Positions 1 through 9,221 are shown, counted from the first letter of the stretch. The stretch is 64,000 nucleotides of DNA from Bacillota bacterium (GCA_023434855.1 JAEYSJ010000073.1:15019-79018); one strand, 5' to 3'. Notes: generated by a model from the sequence alone, not told the origin. Program-made: numbers and translations.

Positions 1-603
1 GGAGCAATAGAAAAATTCCAAATCAAGGGTAATAATAGTGTCTTTATTAAAACTATCGGCAACGAAGCAGCTGCCGGTATTTGCGGCAGCGGTCTGGTGG
101 ATATTGTTGGAGAACTGGCTGCTCATAAGATTATTGGTACAAACGGTAAATTTGCTTCAGCAAGTGTTCTGGAATTTCCACTACTTACCGCTAGAATGGC
201 AAAAATTGATGATAAAACTATTTTCCGGTTACAAAACAACATATACCTGTCACAGAAAGACGTCCGCCAGGTACAACTGGCTAAAGGAGCCATCCGGGCA
301 GGTATTGAAAGCCTGCTGGCAGCAAAACAACTCAATGCTAACCAGGTAGACCGCGTATATATTGCCGGTTCCTTTGGCTACCATCTGAATGCCGCCAGCC
401 TCATTCACATCGGCCTGCTGCCTGAAGCATTCCGGGACAAGATCAGTTTCCTTGGCAACACATCCAAAACTGGCGGGCAGGCTTTTTTATTAAACCAGGC
501 GGCCAGAAGTCAAATGGCTGATTTGGTTAAAACAGTAGAAGTGCTGGAGCTGGCAACAACCAATGATTTTGATAAGTTATTTGTCAAGTGCCTCAATTTC
601 TAG
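1..603 (+). CDS. Corrinoid activation protein, RACo type (ASKHA/DUF4445), 3' part only
   Basis: The reading frame is open from the first base, so only the C-terminal ~200 residues are in the window. The conserved pieces GICGSGLVDIV, QKDVRQVQLAKGAIRAGIE and VYIAGSFG are those of the ASKHA ATPase part of reductive activators of corrinoid proteins. Family members carry an N-terminal 2Fe-2S domain (not visible here) and use ATP to return inactive cob(II)amide to cob(I)amide in methyl-transfer systems. It fits the URO-D methyltransferases and corrinoid protein elsewhere in the window. The next gene starts 36 bp downstream with its own RBS. Confidence 0.85.
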   Translation, partial: GAIEKFQIKGNNSVFIKTIGNEAAAGICGSGLVDIVGELAAHKIIGTNGKFASASVLEFPLLTARMAKIDDKTIFRLQNNIYLSQKDVRQVQLAKGAIRAGIESLLAAKQLNANQVDRVYIAGSFGYHLNAASLIHIGLLPEAFRDKISFLGNTSKTGGQAFLLNQAARSQMADLVKTVEVLELATTNDFDKLFVKCLNF

Positions 604-639
604 AGAACTGCTTGAATTTTAAATTAGGGAGGGTATATC

Positions 640-1719
640 ATGACTCGACGAATCATTGCCGTACTATGCCTGATTTCTTTGTTTTCCCTTGTTCTTATAG
701 GATGCAGTCAGAATTCCGAGAAAAAGTCGGTGGCTCCATCTGCGACAGCCCAGGCGCCGACGGACAAAATCAAGTTTAATATCGGCTACTTGCCGGCTGT
801 AGGACATGTGTTGTATTTTATCGCTAAAGAAAAAGGCTTTTATGAACAGGAAGGCCTGGATGTGGAACTCTTTCAATTTACCAATTCAGGCGAAGGCTTG
901 AACGCGATTAAAAGCGGTAAATTGGACGCAGGTTCCTTTGGCACTGCAGCGCCGCAAACTTTCATTGCCAAAGGAACACCTTTTGTGAACATTGGCGGAA
1001 TGCAAAGCGAAGGCCATGCGGTTGTCACCAAACCGGAAAATGCCGATCAGTTCAAAAACCCTCAAAGCTTTGTCGGCAAAAAAATTGCCACCGTTCGCTT
1101 AGCCACTGGTGATGCTGTTTGGCGGTCGGCCCTCTCTAAAGCAGGGATTGACTGGAAAACACAGGTGACCATTCAGGAACTGGATTCACCGGCTGCCGTA
1201 CTGGAAGCTGTTAAAAAAGGATCAGCCGATGCCGGACTGGTTTGGGTACCATTCTCCGAAATGGCTGAGCAGCAGGGTTTGAAAATTGCCGCTTGGTCGT
1301 CGGATTATATGGAAAACCATGTCTGCTGCCGGATAGTTGCCTTACAAGATCGTCTCCAAGCTAATAAAGAAGCATATATCCGTTTTTCCCGGGCCCAGAT
1401 CCGTGCTTATGATTTTTACCTTAACAACCAGGCGGAAACTGTAGACATTCTAAGTAAATACGTAAAACTTGATAAGGATTTGCTGAAAAAGGCTGCCTAT
1501 AGCGGTCACATTCACAGTATACCTGATCCGGATAAAAAACGTTTTGCTGCTTTCTGGGAAGCTATGAAAAATGCCGGCTACCTGCAAAGTGATCTGGACA
1601 TCAATAATTTTGTTAATACGGATATTTATAAAGAAGCGTTGACCGGACTGCGTGGACGTGATCCGCAAAACCCTACCTATATTGAGTTAGAGAAAGATTT
1701 TGCTATAAATGACCTGTAA
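640..1719 (+). CDS. ABC transporter substrate-binding lipoprotein, SsuA/TauA/NMT1 type
   Basis: A 359-residue protein with a lipoprotein signal peptide: charged MTRR, a hydrophobic stretch and a lipobox LIGC with Cys22 as the lipidated residue. The mature part begins with the fold signature of the NMT1/SsuA family (IGYLPAVGHVLYFIAKEKGFY, split here as IGYLPAVGHV then LYFIAKEKGFY). It should capture a small anionic solute such as a sulfonate, nitrate or related compound in the periplasm. The substrate cannot be told from sequence. It is the first gene of an SBP-ATPase-permease set (640-3287). RBS GGGAGG lies upstream of the ATG. Confidence 0.85.
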   Translation: MTRRIIAVLCLISLFSLVLIGCSQNSEKKSVAPSATAQAPTDKIKFNIGYLPAVGHVLYFIAKEKGFYEQEGLDVELFQFTNSGEGLNAIKSGKLDAGSFGTAAPQTFIAKGTPFVNIGGMQSEGHAVVTKPENADQFKNPQSFVGKKIATVRLATGDAVWRSALSKAGIDWKTQVTIQELDSPAAVLEAVKKGSADAGLVWVPFSEMAEQQGLKIAAWSSDYMENHVCCRIVALQDRLQANKEAYIRFSRAQIRAYDFYLNNQAETVDILSKYVKLDKDLLKKAAYSGHIHSIPDPDKKRFAAFWEAMKNAGYLQSDLDINNFVNTDIYKEALTGLRGRDPQNPTYIELEKDFAINDL

Positions 1720-1740
1720 TGAACTAAGGGGGTACGCCAT

Positions 1741-2541
1741 ATGCTGAACCTTGAAAATGTTTCACTGACCTATCCCGGCGATGACCGCCCGGCTGTCACT
1801 GACATGTCCCTAAATATTGCGGAAGGCGAATTTATCGCTGTCGTCGGTCCCAGCGGCTGCGGCAAAAGTTCGACTGTCAGCCTCCTGGCGGGCCTGCTTC
1901 CACCCAGCGCAGGCAGTATTAATTTAAATGGGGCAGCCATCCGGGGGCCGGGACCGGACCGGGCTGTTGTTTTTCAGGATTACTCACTGTTTCCCTGGAT
2001 GACTGCTGTGGAAAACATTATTTTTGCGTTAAAGCAGCGTAAACAATCAGGTGTTTCAAGAGACGTACGGAAAGAAGCTCTCCGCTACCTGGATTTAGTT
2101 GGCTTGTCTGATGCGAAAAATAAGTATCCCGGAGAGTTGTCCGGCGGTATGCGGCAGAGAGTAGCTATCGCCCGCGCCTTCGCCCTGGATGCTCCGGTAT
2201 ATCTTATGGATGAACCCTTCGGCGCGGTAGATGCAAAAAACCGTGTTTCCCTCCAGGATTTATTGCTGCGGCTCTGGATGGGAACCGGCCGGCAAAAAAC
2301 GATTTTTCTGGTAACTCACGATATTGATGAAGCCTTATATCTGGCTGACCGGATTGTAGTGTTTACACCCGGGCCGGGACGCATCCGCCAGATTGTTACC
2401 GTCCCGTTTCCCCGGCCAAGACGTCGGTATTTTCTCGTACAAGAACCGGCCTATATCGGATTACGCAACGAAATCATGACATTGCTGCAACATGAAATTC
2501 TGGAAGAGATACAAAAAGTTGAAGGAGGCGCCGGCATATGA
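1741..2541 (+). CDS. ABC transporter ATP-binding protein, SsuB/TauB type
   Basis: 266 residues with all ATPase motifs: Walker A GPSGCGKSS (residues ~36-44), Q-loop VVFQDYSLFPWM, signature LSGGMRQRVAIARA, Walker B YLMDEPFGAVDA and switch histidine in VTHDIDEAL. The FPWM Q-loop and the C-terminal part are typical of the sulfonate/taurine/nitrate importer subfamily. It starts 21 bp after the binding-protein gene behind a GGGGG RBS, and its end overlaps the permease start by 4 bp (ATGA), so the pair is translationally coupled. Confidence 0.9.
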   Translation: MLNLENVSLTYPGDDRPAVTDMSLNIAEGEFIAVVGPSGCGKSSTVSLLAGLLPPSAGSINLNGAAIRGPGPDRAVVFQDYSLFPWMTAVENIIFALKQRKQSGVSRDVRKEALRYLDLVGLSDAKNKYPGELSGGMRQRVAIARAFALDAPVYLMDEPFGAVDAKNRVSLQDLLLRLWMGTGRQKTIFLVTHDIDEALYLADRIVVFTPGPGRIRQIVTVPFPRPRRRYFLVQEPAYIGLRNEIMTLLQHEILEEIQKVEGGAGI

Positions 2542-3287
2542 CGCAAGCTGTCCGCGATCGTCTGTTCTTAGCCGCTTTGTTTCTTATCTGCTGGCAAGCA
2601 GCTACTGCCTGGTTCGCAATCCTGGATCCGCTGCTCTTCCCTGAGCCCCGGAAAATACTTGCTATTCTGGTTGAAGACCGGGCCGTCTTTGTCAAAAGCT
2701 TGATCAGTTCGTTCAATTTACTGTTTTTCGGCTATTTTTTGGCGGTAGTCTCTGCCATACCGCTTGGCCTGATAGTTGGCTGGCGCCGCCGTTTACACCT
2801 GGCCCTTGAACCGGCAACCAACCTGCTTGGCCCCATCCCCCCTATTGTCTATATCCCTTATGCCATTGCCATTTTACCAACTTTCACTCTCTCCTCCATC
2901 TTTGTTATTTTTGTCGGCGCTTTTTGGCCGTTGTTTATTAACACCGTTTCAGGAGTGCAAGCTGTAGAAAAAGGCTTAATTGACTCCGCCAGAACGCTGG
3001 GCGTCAGCCAATGGACCATGTTAACCAAGATTCTCCTGCCCGGAGCTATGCCTCATATCCTGACAGGCGGCACAGTCAGCCTGGTATTGGCTTTCATCCT
3101 GCTTACGGCGGCGGAAATGATTGGCGCTACCAGCGGGCTAGGCTGGTATGTAAAATATTTTTCCGATTTTGCCGACTACGCCCGCGTGGTAGCCGGCATT
3201 CTCGTTATCGGGTTTGTCGTATTAGCACTCATGACATTCTATCGGCGCCTGTCCGCCTATTTGCTCCGCTGGAAGAAAACTATGTAA
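2538..3287 (+). CDS. ABC transporter permease, SsuC/TauC type
   Basis: 249 residues, about six hydrophobic segments, with the cytoplasmic EAA loop (SARTLGVSQWTMLTKILLP) that contacts the ATPase. Start ATG overlaps the ATPase stop (ATGA). RBS GGAGG is inside the end of the ATPase gene. It completes the importer encoded at 640-3287. A strong hairpin directly downstream ends the operon. This importer has no copy of the conserved leader found in front of the minus-strand genes, at least not within the window. Confidence 0.88.
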   Translation: MTQAVRDRLFLAALFLICWQAATAWFAILDPLLFPEPRKILAILVEDRAVFVKSLISSFNLLFFGYFLAVVSAIPLGLIVGWRRRLHLALEPATNLLGPIPPIVYIPYAIAILPTFTLSSIFVIFVGAFWPLFINTVSGVQAVEKGLIDSARTLGVSQWTMLTKILLPGAMPHILTGGTVSLVLAFILLTAAEMIGATSGLGWYVKYFSDFADYARVVAGILVIGFVVLALMTFYRRLSAYLLRWKKTM

Positions 3288-3303
3288 TGCGATATACTCC
3301 AAA

Positions 3304-3339
3304 AGAGAAAACCCGGTTCAATTGAACCGGGTTTTCTCT
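3304..3339. terminator. Bidirectional terminator between convergent operons
   Basis: A perfect inverted repeat AGAGAAAACCCGGTTC / GAACCGGGTTTTCTCT with a 4-nt centre. Flanking A and T runs serve both the + importer operon and the converging - operon ending at 3340. Confidence 0.85.
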
Positions 3340-4371
3340 TCATGCCGGCAGTTTATTGACTGTGTTAAGAAAAGCCTTTACGTTTTCCAGCGGTACACCG
3401 GGAGGAATATCGCATCCTGGCATTAACACATAATTGTGATACCTGCCAACCTGGTCTATACATTCTTGTGCGGCCTTGGTCACTTGCTCCGGGGTTCCCT
3501 CCTTCAATAGCACAGGATTAACATTACCGGCAAAGGCTACCTTGCCGTCTAAAATCTTTTGCGCCAGCCTTAAGTCCACCTTGTAGTCCACTGATAAAAA
3601 ATCCACCGACAGGTCAGATACCATCGCCAAACGGTTTTCATGAAGCTTACCGCAGATATGCAAAGTGACCAATGCCCCCCTATCTTTGATCCTTCTGTTG
3701 ATTTTTGCCAGGTATGGTGCAACAAATTCTGCAAAATGCTGATAGGAGATTAGGTCCCCCGAAGCGGTCGGCTCAGCAATCGATAGAATATTTGCTCCCA
3801 GATCAATCGCCGGAGCCAGATATCGAAAACATAGTTCAGTTGTGAAATCCAAGAGCGCATGAATTGCCGCTTTATCTTTATATAAGCCACTCATCAGCCT
3901 TTCCACACCGAATAATTGCCCGGCCAGTGTAAACGGCCCCCAGCTCGATGTCCCCACTAGAAATTCATTACCAACAGCTGCGCTAACCTCGGCGATAATC
4001 CTGCGTAAAGCAATTATCCACTCATGTTCATCCACTTGATCCAGATTTATTTGATCAATGACTGCGACATTATCTAATAAGGGCTCCAAAACATCAATGT
4101 TGCCCTGTGGCCTGAATTTAATTTTTCCGCCCAAAACGTGCACCAGTAAATTGTGGTAGCCGGAACCAGGCCATACTATGTCCGAACCAATCTGACGGTT
4201 AATTTCCACAATCACAGGGGCAGCCAGTTCCGGTTTATCCAGAATTTCTTTGAGAGTCAGGCCCTTTTGCCGAAACGTCCAAGTCCCCCCGGACAAAAGC
4301 GCTGAGGGCAGCCTGGAATCTTTGGGTGACTGCCTATTGATAGCCTGTAACACGATTTCCCGGGATGTCAT
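3340..4371 (-). CDS. Uroporphyrinogen decarboxylase-family (URO-D/MtaA-like) methyltransferase
   Basis: 343 residues of the URO-D fold. The histidine and cysteines of the zinc site of MtaA/MtbA-type methylcobamide:thiol methyltransferases are visible: HICGKLHENR in the middle and PGCDIPPGVP near the C-terminus. These enzymes move a methyl group between a corrinoid protein and a thiol such as coenzyme M; true HemE lacks this Zn site. The thiol partner here is unknown, since bacteria of this kind generally lack coenzyme M. It follows NifK-like gene A by 14 bp in the same transcription unit, linking methyl transfer to the nitrogenase-like pair. RBS GGGGGTAGG lies upstream of the ATG. Confidence 0.8.
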   Translation of the reverse strand: MTSREIVLQAINRQSPKDSRLPSALLSGGTWTFRQKGLTLKEILDKPELAAPVIVEINRQIGSDIVWPGSGYHNLLVHVLGGKIKFRPQGNIDVLEPLLDNVAVIDQINLDQVDEHEWIIALRRIIAEVSAAVGNEFLVGTSSWGPFTLAGQLFGVERLMSGLYKDKAAIHALLDFTTELCFRYLAPAIDLGANILSIAEPTASGDLISYQHFAEFVAPYLAKINRRIKDRGALVTLHICGKLHENRLAMVSDLSVDFLSVDYKVDLRLAQKILDGKVAFAGNVNPVLLKEGTPEQVTKAAQECIDQVGRYHNYVLMPGCDIPPGVPLENVKAFLNTVNKLPA

Positions 4372-4385
4372 CTCGCACCTACCCC

Positions 4386-5732
4386 CTATCGACCTATGAT
4401 GATAGTACTTATCAAATCCTCTATCAGCCGCAAGCCGCCCTGATAACCGGTATACCCCCGGTCAAGCACCGCCCGGTTGGCTACAGGAAAACTGACGCTT
4501 AAATGTCCTGCTCCCAGTTCTTGGGCCAGTTCCCGGTCAAGAGAGCTGCCAACCACAAAAGCCGGGCTTAACGGATTGGCATATTTCGTTCCTGGCGTTT
4601 GCCTCTGTGACCAGTGGTCTGTTACCTGGCGGCGAATTTCACTGCTGTCGGTACTAAAAATGACCTTAGGCTTAATTCCTGATTCCAGGGTCGCTAGCCT
4701 GCCGGCCAGTTGGTCTTGTTGTTCCGCTGTTAAGATATCGGTGACCGCCACCGCCTCCGGCAGCCATCCCAGATCATCGGCGAGAAACCGGGTAAGACCC
4801 ACCGCGTAGTTGGCGTCACCAACGATTGCTGCGTACCGTTGTAGATCCATGTCGTTATAGCAATCAGTCAGAGCTTCAAGTAGGTTATAGTACCGTTGGT
4901 TTTCGTGGGCAATCAACTCTTCTACCGCTCCCTGCCTGATTGCCAAAGCCTGACCAACGATGCGCAGAAACGCATCGGTTGCGGACGGACCGACAGGCAG
5001 CGGGGTAACAATATAAGGAATGCCATGTATTTCCTGGCAGACTTCGGCAGCGCCCTGCCCGTAAATTTCAGACAGCACAATGTTTAATTCAGCGCTGCCG
5101 ACCTGGCGAATTCCCTCCAGCGTGTCGTCCAGCGTAAAAAAGCTGTTAACCTGCAAACCGAGTTTCTCCAACAGCTGCCGGACATTAGCCAAATTACCCC
5201 GCCAGAAGGTGTCGATAAAGGGAGCGACACCCCATACATTCACTCGCCGCTGCACCTTTTCTTTGGTCTGGGACACAAAATTACGGAAAAGACTTTGCAG
5301 GACCAAATCATAGCCATGATAGGAATTACCTTTAAATCCGCCCGTTTCGGCAAAAATAACCGGCACGCCCTGATCCTGTAAGGGACGAACCACTGCGGCA
5401 ACGTCGTCGCCAATCATTTCGGTAACACAACTGGTAAGGATAAAATACAAATCACCCTGCATAACGTCCAGCGCATTTTTCAATACTATTTCCAGCCGGT
5501 CGGCGCCGCCGAAAACCACTTCGCGTTCCTGAACATTGGAGCCAGGCATACTAAGTCCTCCACAGTAGCCTCCGGTCTGCAGGCCGCAGCCGCCGGACTG
5601 CGTCCAAAGCAAATTACTGGCACAGCCGGATGGTGCATGCAGCACAGGAACTGTCTGCGGCAGGGCAGTTGCCGTCGCAATAGCCCCGCCTAAAGCGCAG
5701 GTATAGCGTGGTCTCTCAATAAAATTACTCAT
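4386..5732 (-). CDS. Nitrogenase component 1 beta-like protein (NifK-like), pair A
   Basis: 448 residues, shorter than NifK of Mo-nitrogenase (~520). The three beta-side P-cluster cysteines are present in the expected order: Cys12 (RPRYTCALGG), Cys37 (APSGC) and Cys102 (LTSCVTEMIGDD). It should pair with the NifD-like product of the gene immediately upstream, with which it overlaps by 8 bp, to form an alpha2beta2 reductase fed by the NifH-like protein. It resembles the beta subunit of pair D more than those of pairs B and C. Reaction unknown. A methylthio-alkane reductase-like C-S cleavage role is inferred from the sulfur context. Confidence 0.85.
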   Translation of the reverse strand: MSNFIERPRYTCALGGAIATATALPQTVPVLHAPSGCASNLLWTQSGGCGLQTGGYCGGLSMPGSNVQEREVVFGGADRLEIVLKNALDVMQGDLYFILTSCVTEMIGDDVAAVVRPLQDQGVPVIFAETGGFKGNSYHGYDLVLQSLFRNFVSQTKEKVQRRVNVWGVAPFIDTFWRGNLANVRQLLEKLGLQVNSFFTLDDTLEGIRQVGSAELNIVLSEIYGQGAAEVCQEIHGIPYIVTPLPVGPSATDAFLRIVGQALAIRQGAVEELIAHENQRYYNLLEALTDCYNDMDLQRYAAIVGDANYAVGLTRFLADDLGWLPEAVAVTDILTAEQQDQLAGRLATLESGIKPKVIFSTDSSEIRRQVTDHWSQRQTPGTKYANPLSPAFVVGSSLDRELAQELGAGHLSVSFPVANRAVLDRGYTGYQGGLRLIEDLISTIIIGR

Positions 5733-7221
5733 CGTCTTCCCCCCCGTTTACAGCCGCTTTAATATACTTAAATGGATTTTCGCCATACCAGGTTTCCTGG
5801 TATGGCAGTTTTGCCCACCGGCTTAAATTTTTATTGAAGCGGGGGTTGGACAGTTGACGGTGCAGGCGCCGGGCTAATTCATAGGCTCCCCGGTAACCGA
5901 CATAATGCAGTCCTGAGTTATAAATAACATGGGTGGCAATGCCCATTTTCGCTGCCGTAGTATTGCCATTCATGTGCCCGAGAAAAAGGTCAGGTTTTAG
6001 CCGCTGCAGCAGGTTGGCTTCCTCAAAGGGCTGACAATTGGCAATATTCAAGGGAAAGTCGTTGCCGGTAATCCTCGCTAATTTTTCATATTCAATTTCG
6101 GCAAACTCATCATGGTGGAAAGACCGGACCGCGGCAACTTCAAAACCCAGCTCAGCCAACAAAATGGCGGTTGACAGCGCCCTAAATTCTCCGGCACTGA
6201 CGAAAACCTTTTTCCCGGCAAACAGTGGTCTCAACGGTTCCAGAGCGGCGTACAGTTCCGCTTGTTCAGCGGCAATCAGTTCTTCCGCTTGCGCCGTTTT
6301 GCCCAAAAAGGCGGCCACATCCCGCAGCCAGTTGGATGTATTCTCAATCCCAATCGGCATGTGACGAATAATAAAGGGAATACCGTATTTCTCCTGTAAA
6401 TGATTCAACATATAGTCATCATGAGTGGGGCAAGTGCTCACCGACAAATCGGCAGAGATCATCTTTGACATATTTTCCGGACGGGCAAATACCGGAAATA
6501 TGTTGACATCAGCTCCCAGTAAATTCAGCAGCCGTTCCAATTCCACTTCATCCACCCGTCCCATTGACGACATATTCATCAAGTTGACGATCGGCCGCGT
6601 TTTGATTTCCGTCTTCGATTCTGCGGCTTCCTTCAGGAGAACGCGGCCAATTGCATGGTACACTGCATCATAGGAGGTAGCCCAAATTTTCGTTTTAAAT
6701 CCCTCGCAATGAACGGGAAGAATCTTAGCATTAACCTGTGGTTGGATTTGCTCCACTATCCCATCGACATCATCACCGATAATTCCCGGCACACAACTGG
6801 CTACAACAAAAATCACCTTAGGCTGATAACGACGGTCTGCCGCCAAAATGGCTGCTTCCAGCTTTTGCTCGCCACCGCCGATTACATCACTCTCCGTCAG
6901 CCCGGTGGATAACCATGTCCCGTCTTTTACCACTCCCCAGCGATGGTTGTTGCCTGCCCGCACTGCGGCATTACCGCCATGACTGGAAGAGCCGCAGCCC
7001 AGCCCCCCATGCATCAGTACCACACTGTCGGGAATGCTGTTCATTGTTCCTAAAGCGGGCAACAGCAGGCAAATAGAATTCTGGGTAAATGTCCGTTCAC
7101 CGTCAGACAGGCAGCAGCGCATGCGCCGGTTAGCTAGCTGACCTATGGTCGTTCCATGGGCAATGCAGGCCTTGAGCCGTTCTTCGCGTTTCGGTGGTTC
7201 TTTCAAATCAAAATAGCTCAT
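5725..7221 (-). CDS. Nitrogenase component 1 alpha-like protein (NifD-like), pair A
   Basis: 498 residues. Alpha-side P-cluster cysteines are at Cys51 (QNSICLLLP), Cys76 (GGLGC) and Cys143 (ASCVPGIIGDD). Cys264 (STCPTHDDY) aligns with the cofactor-binding cysteine of NifD (Cys275). The C-terminal region corresponding to the NifD cofactor histidine reads GIATHVIYNSGLHYVGYRG, with no histidine at the expected place. So it probably holds a P-cluster and a complex Fe-S cofactor with an altered second ligand. First gene after leader copy 1; overlaps its beta partner by 8 bp. Start supported by a GAAAAGAGG RBS. Confidence 0.85.
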   Translation of the reverse strand: MSYFDLKEPPKREERLKACIAHGTTIGQLANRRMRCCLSDGERTFTQNSICLLLPALGTMNSIPDSVVLMHGGLGCGSSSHGGNAAVRAGNNHRWGVVKDGTWLSTGLTESDVIGGGEQKLEAAILAADRRYQPKVIFVVASCVPGIIGDDVDGIVEQIQPQVNAKILPVHCEGFKTKIWATSYDAVYHAIGRVLLKEAAESKTEIKTRPIVNLMNMSSMGRVDEVELERLLNLLGADVNIFPVFARPENMSKMISADLSVSTCPTHDDYMLNHLQEKYGIPFIIRHMPIGIENTSNWLRDVAAFLGKTAQAEELIAAEQAELYAALEPLRPLFAGKKVFVSAGEFRALSTAILLAELGFEVAAVRSFHHDEFAEIEYEKLARITGNDFPLNIANCQPFEEANLLQRLKPDLFLGHMNGNTTAAKMGIATHVIYNSGLHYVGYRGAYELARRLHRQLSNPRFNKNLSRWAKLPYQETWYGENPFKYIKAAVNGGEDDE

Positions 7222-7256
7222 CTTTCAACCTCTTTTCCATTTTCATTTCTGTTAAA

Positions 7257-7326
7257 TAAAAAAAGGCAGTAAATTACCACGAACTGAGTAATTCACTGGC
7301 CTTTAGCTTTAATAGTCTAATCAGCC
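7257..7326 (-). promoter_or_regulatory. Conserved GCTGA-stem-AGGC leader, copy 1 (before pair A)
   Basis: On the minus strand: GCTGA, stem TTAG/CTAA around an A/T-rich loop, then AGGC opening a long hairpin (GGCCAGTGAATTAC / GTAATTTACTGCC), then a T7 tract. It lies between the 114-residue ORF and NifD-like gene A with no clear promoter of its own, so it may act within a longer transcript. Confidence 0.8.
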
Positions 7327-7350
7327 AAATATGCTGTTTGAATCAGGTGA

Positions 7351-7695
7351 TCACATCATGCCCCATTTACGCGCATATTCCAAATATATTTGGAATTCGT
7401 GCTCGTGAAAGCCTTTCTCCAATAAATAATTCTTGGCATCCCAAGCACCCAATTCAGTAGAATCCGCGTAAATATAACCTTGTCTAGCCTTAAAGGAAAA
7501 TCCTTTATCAGCTAAAGCATCCATCATCGCCGCTACCCGCTCAGTACGCTGCGCAAGAGAGTCACCAAATGCACGGACATTATCCGCTGTAGGTGGCTGT
7601 TCCGTAGAGATCATATCATAAGGCAGCGGTTGTTCAACAAGGCTTAAAATAATGCGGGTAACATGATCAACAACCGGTTTATATTTGCTTCCCAA
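7351..7695 (-). CDS. Hypothetical protein of 114 residues downstream of the YeiH-type transporter
   Basis: I do not recognise a family. It is a soluble, helical-looking protein rich in charged residues, ending in a conserved-looking block GFHEHEFQIYLEYARKWGMM. It starts 22 bp after the end of the YeiH-like gene, behind AAGGAAG, and so belongs to the same transcription unit, under leader copy 2. It sits just before leader copy 1 and pair A. A role tied to the transporter or to sulfur metabolism is guilt by association only. Confidence 0.6.
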   Translation of the reverse strand: MGSKYKPVVDHVTRIILSLVEQPLPYDMISTEQPPTADNVRAFGDSLAQRTERVAAMMDALADKGFSFKARQGYIYADSTELGAWDAKNYLLEKGFHEHEFQIYLEYARKWGMM

Positions 7696-7717
7696 TTGCC
7701 CATCACTTCCTTCATTA

Positions 7718-9076
7718 TCATTTTATACCCAGCCAGTATTCTACGAAGACGACATTTGATAACAAGTAGCCCAAAGGAACATTAATAGCCACACCAATGG
7801 CGAAAGCGGCAAACGGCTTCCAACCGAAGGACGTAAGCTCACGAAAACGGGTAGTAAAACCAATGCACAGGAACGTCCAGGTAAACGCCCAGCCGCGCAG
7901 AATTTTGATAGTGCCAATCACTTCCTTGGAATACAATGTGCCTAACTTTGGTTCTAAACTGAAAATGACCAAGGTGGTAAAAATCGAAGCAATGAAGAAG
8001 CCAATAACAAATTTAGGAAAGCGATTCCAAATCTCAGCAATATTAATTGGTTCGCATTGATTTGGCAGCGTTGTCTGAAAAGTTTCTTCCTTTTTGTCCT
8101 TTTCCCAAACTGCAACTGATAAAATAGCAGTAACCAACGCCCATACACCTATGAACATATCCCGGCCGATAACTTTCATCAGGGTAAAAGTTTTTACCGC
8201 CCGTTCGTCGGCAATGGCTTCCGCTGCAGCGAAGCCTGCAGCATCGGCAAATTCGGAAGTACCAATCCATGCGCCGGCCGGCCCGGGAAGCAAGCCTAAA
8301 GATTTACATATTGCCGGCAGCACGAAAATCATGGCTACAGCCCAAATAATTACCAATGATATCGCAACAGACACATGTTCTTTCTCAGCGCGGCACGCAC
8401 CGCCAACGGCAATCGAGGCTGATACGCCACAAATCGACCCGCCCGCGCCTAACGTAGCGCCAAATCGAGGGTCTAACCCAAAAAGTTTGGTGGCTGCGAA
8501 ATAAATAGCAACAAAGGTTACCACTGATACAATGGTTGCTTGTATGATAGCCAGCGGACCAGCCTGGAGAATAATAGTGAAAGGTAAGGTAGCTCCCATT
8601 AGAATAATACCGGTTTTCACATAAAACTCTGTCCGCAATGCCGAATGAAACCACTGTGGCAATGTTAATGTATTGCTGATGATCAAACCAAACAAAAGAG
8701 CCAGCAATGGACTTTCTAATTGCCAATCCTTCACAAACTTGTTTGCGGCAACAACCGCTATCAGCACAGACACAATGTAAAGAACGGTAAAGCCCGCAAT
8801 GTAATGTTTTATTTCAAAGCCCATAATTCTTGCTGCCAGACTAAATAGTATGAGGAAAAAACCGAATAAATAAATTAGACCCCATGAATTTTGCACAAGG
8901 CTGGCTAGCACTTTACCACCGTCAGACCAGCCGGGAAAGTTAACTGCCATGGTTTTAAAAATACTAATACCACCGCTGAAGAATGTAAGGGTCGTTATCA
9001 GAACTAACCCCAACGCAATAATAATTGACCAATAATCTTCTTTTTTGTACCATGCATTGATCCCAAAGCCTGCCAT
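7718..9076 (-). CDS. YeiH/UPF0324-family membrane transporter (putative sulfate/sulfur-oxyanion exporter)
   Basis: About 452 residues with ten or so hydrophobic segments. The family core is visible: LLALLFGLIISN, VKTGIILMGATLPF, and GAGGSICGVSASIAVGGA, a glycine-rich segment typical of UPF0324. Family members are annotated as putative sulfate or sulfonate-related transporters, for example near sulfoacetate and taurine genes, but the substrate is poorly proven. The ATG at 9076 is chosen over one at 9124 because GGGGGGAA lies at good distance. It is preceded by leader copy 2 and a good sigma-A promoter, so it is part of the sulfur regulon. Confidence 0.82.
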   Translation of the reverse strand: MAGFGINAWYKKEDYWSIIIALGLVLITTLTFFSGGISIFKTMAVNFPGWSDGGKVLASLVQNSWGLIYLFGFFLILFSLAARIMGFEIKHYIAGFTVLYIVSVLIAVVAANKFVKDWQLESPLLALLFGLIISNTLTLPQWFHSALRTEFYVKTGIILMGATLPFTIILQAGPLAIIQATIVSVVTFVAIYFAATKLFGLDPRFGATLGAGGSICGVSASIAVGGACRAEKEHVSVAISLVIIWAVAMIFVLPAICKSLGLLPGPAGAWIGTSEFADAAGFAAAEAIADERAVKTFTLMKVIGRDMFIGVWALVTAILSVAVWEKDKKEETFQTTLPNQCEPINIAEIWNRFPKFVIGFFIASIFTTLVIFSLEPKLGTLYSKEVIGTIKILRGWAFTWTFLCIGFTTRFRELTSFGWKPFAAFAIGVAINVPLGYLLSNVVFVEYWLGIK

Positions 9077-9138
9077 GAAATTCCCCCCATTTTTTCGACA
9101 ATATTGAATCCGAATGCCCCGCAATTACACCAGGGCAA

Positions 9139-9200
9139 ACAAAAAAGACCAAGGTGTTCCCTCAAGCGGAACATCCTTAGCCTTTGGTTTTCCAATCAGC
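9139..9200 (-). promoter_or_regulatory. Conserved leader, copy 2 (before YeiH-type transporter)
   Basis: GCTGA, stem TTGG/CCAA, then AGGC opening the hairpin GGCTAAGGATGTTCC / GGAACACCTTGGTC and a T6 tract. The TTGG/CCAA stem is a compensated variant of the usual TCAG/CTGA. Confidence 0.82.
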
Positions 9201-9221
9201 CAGCATATACAATTCATATAT

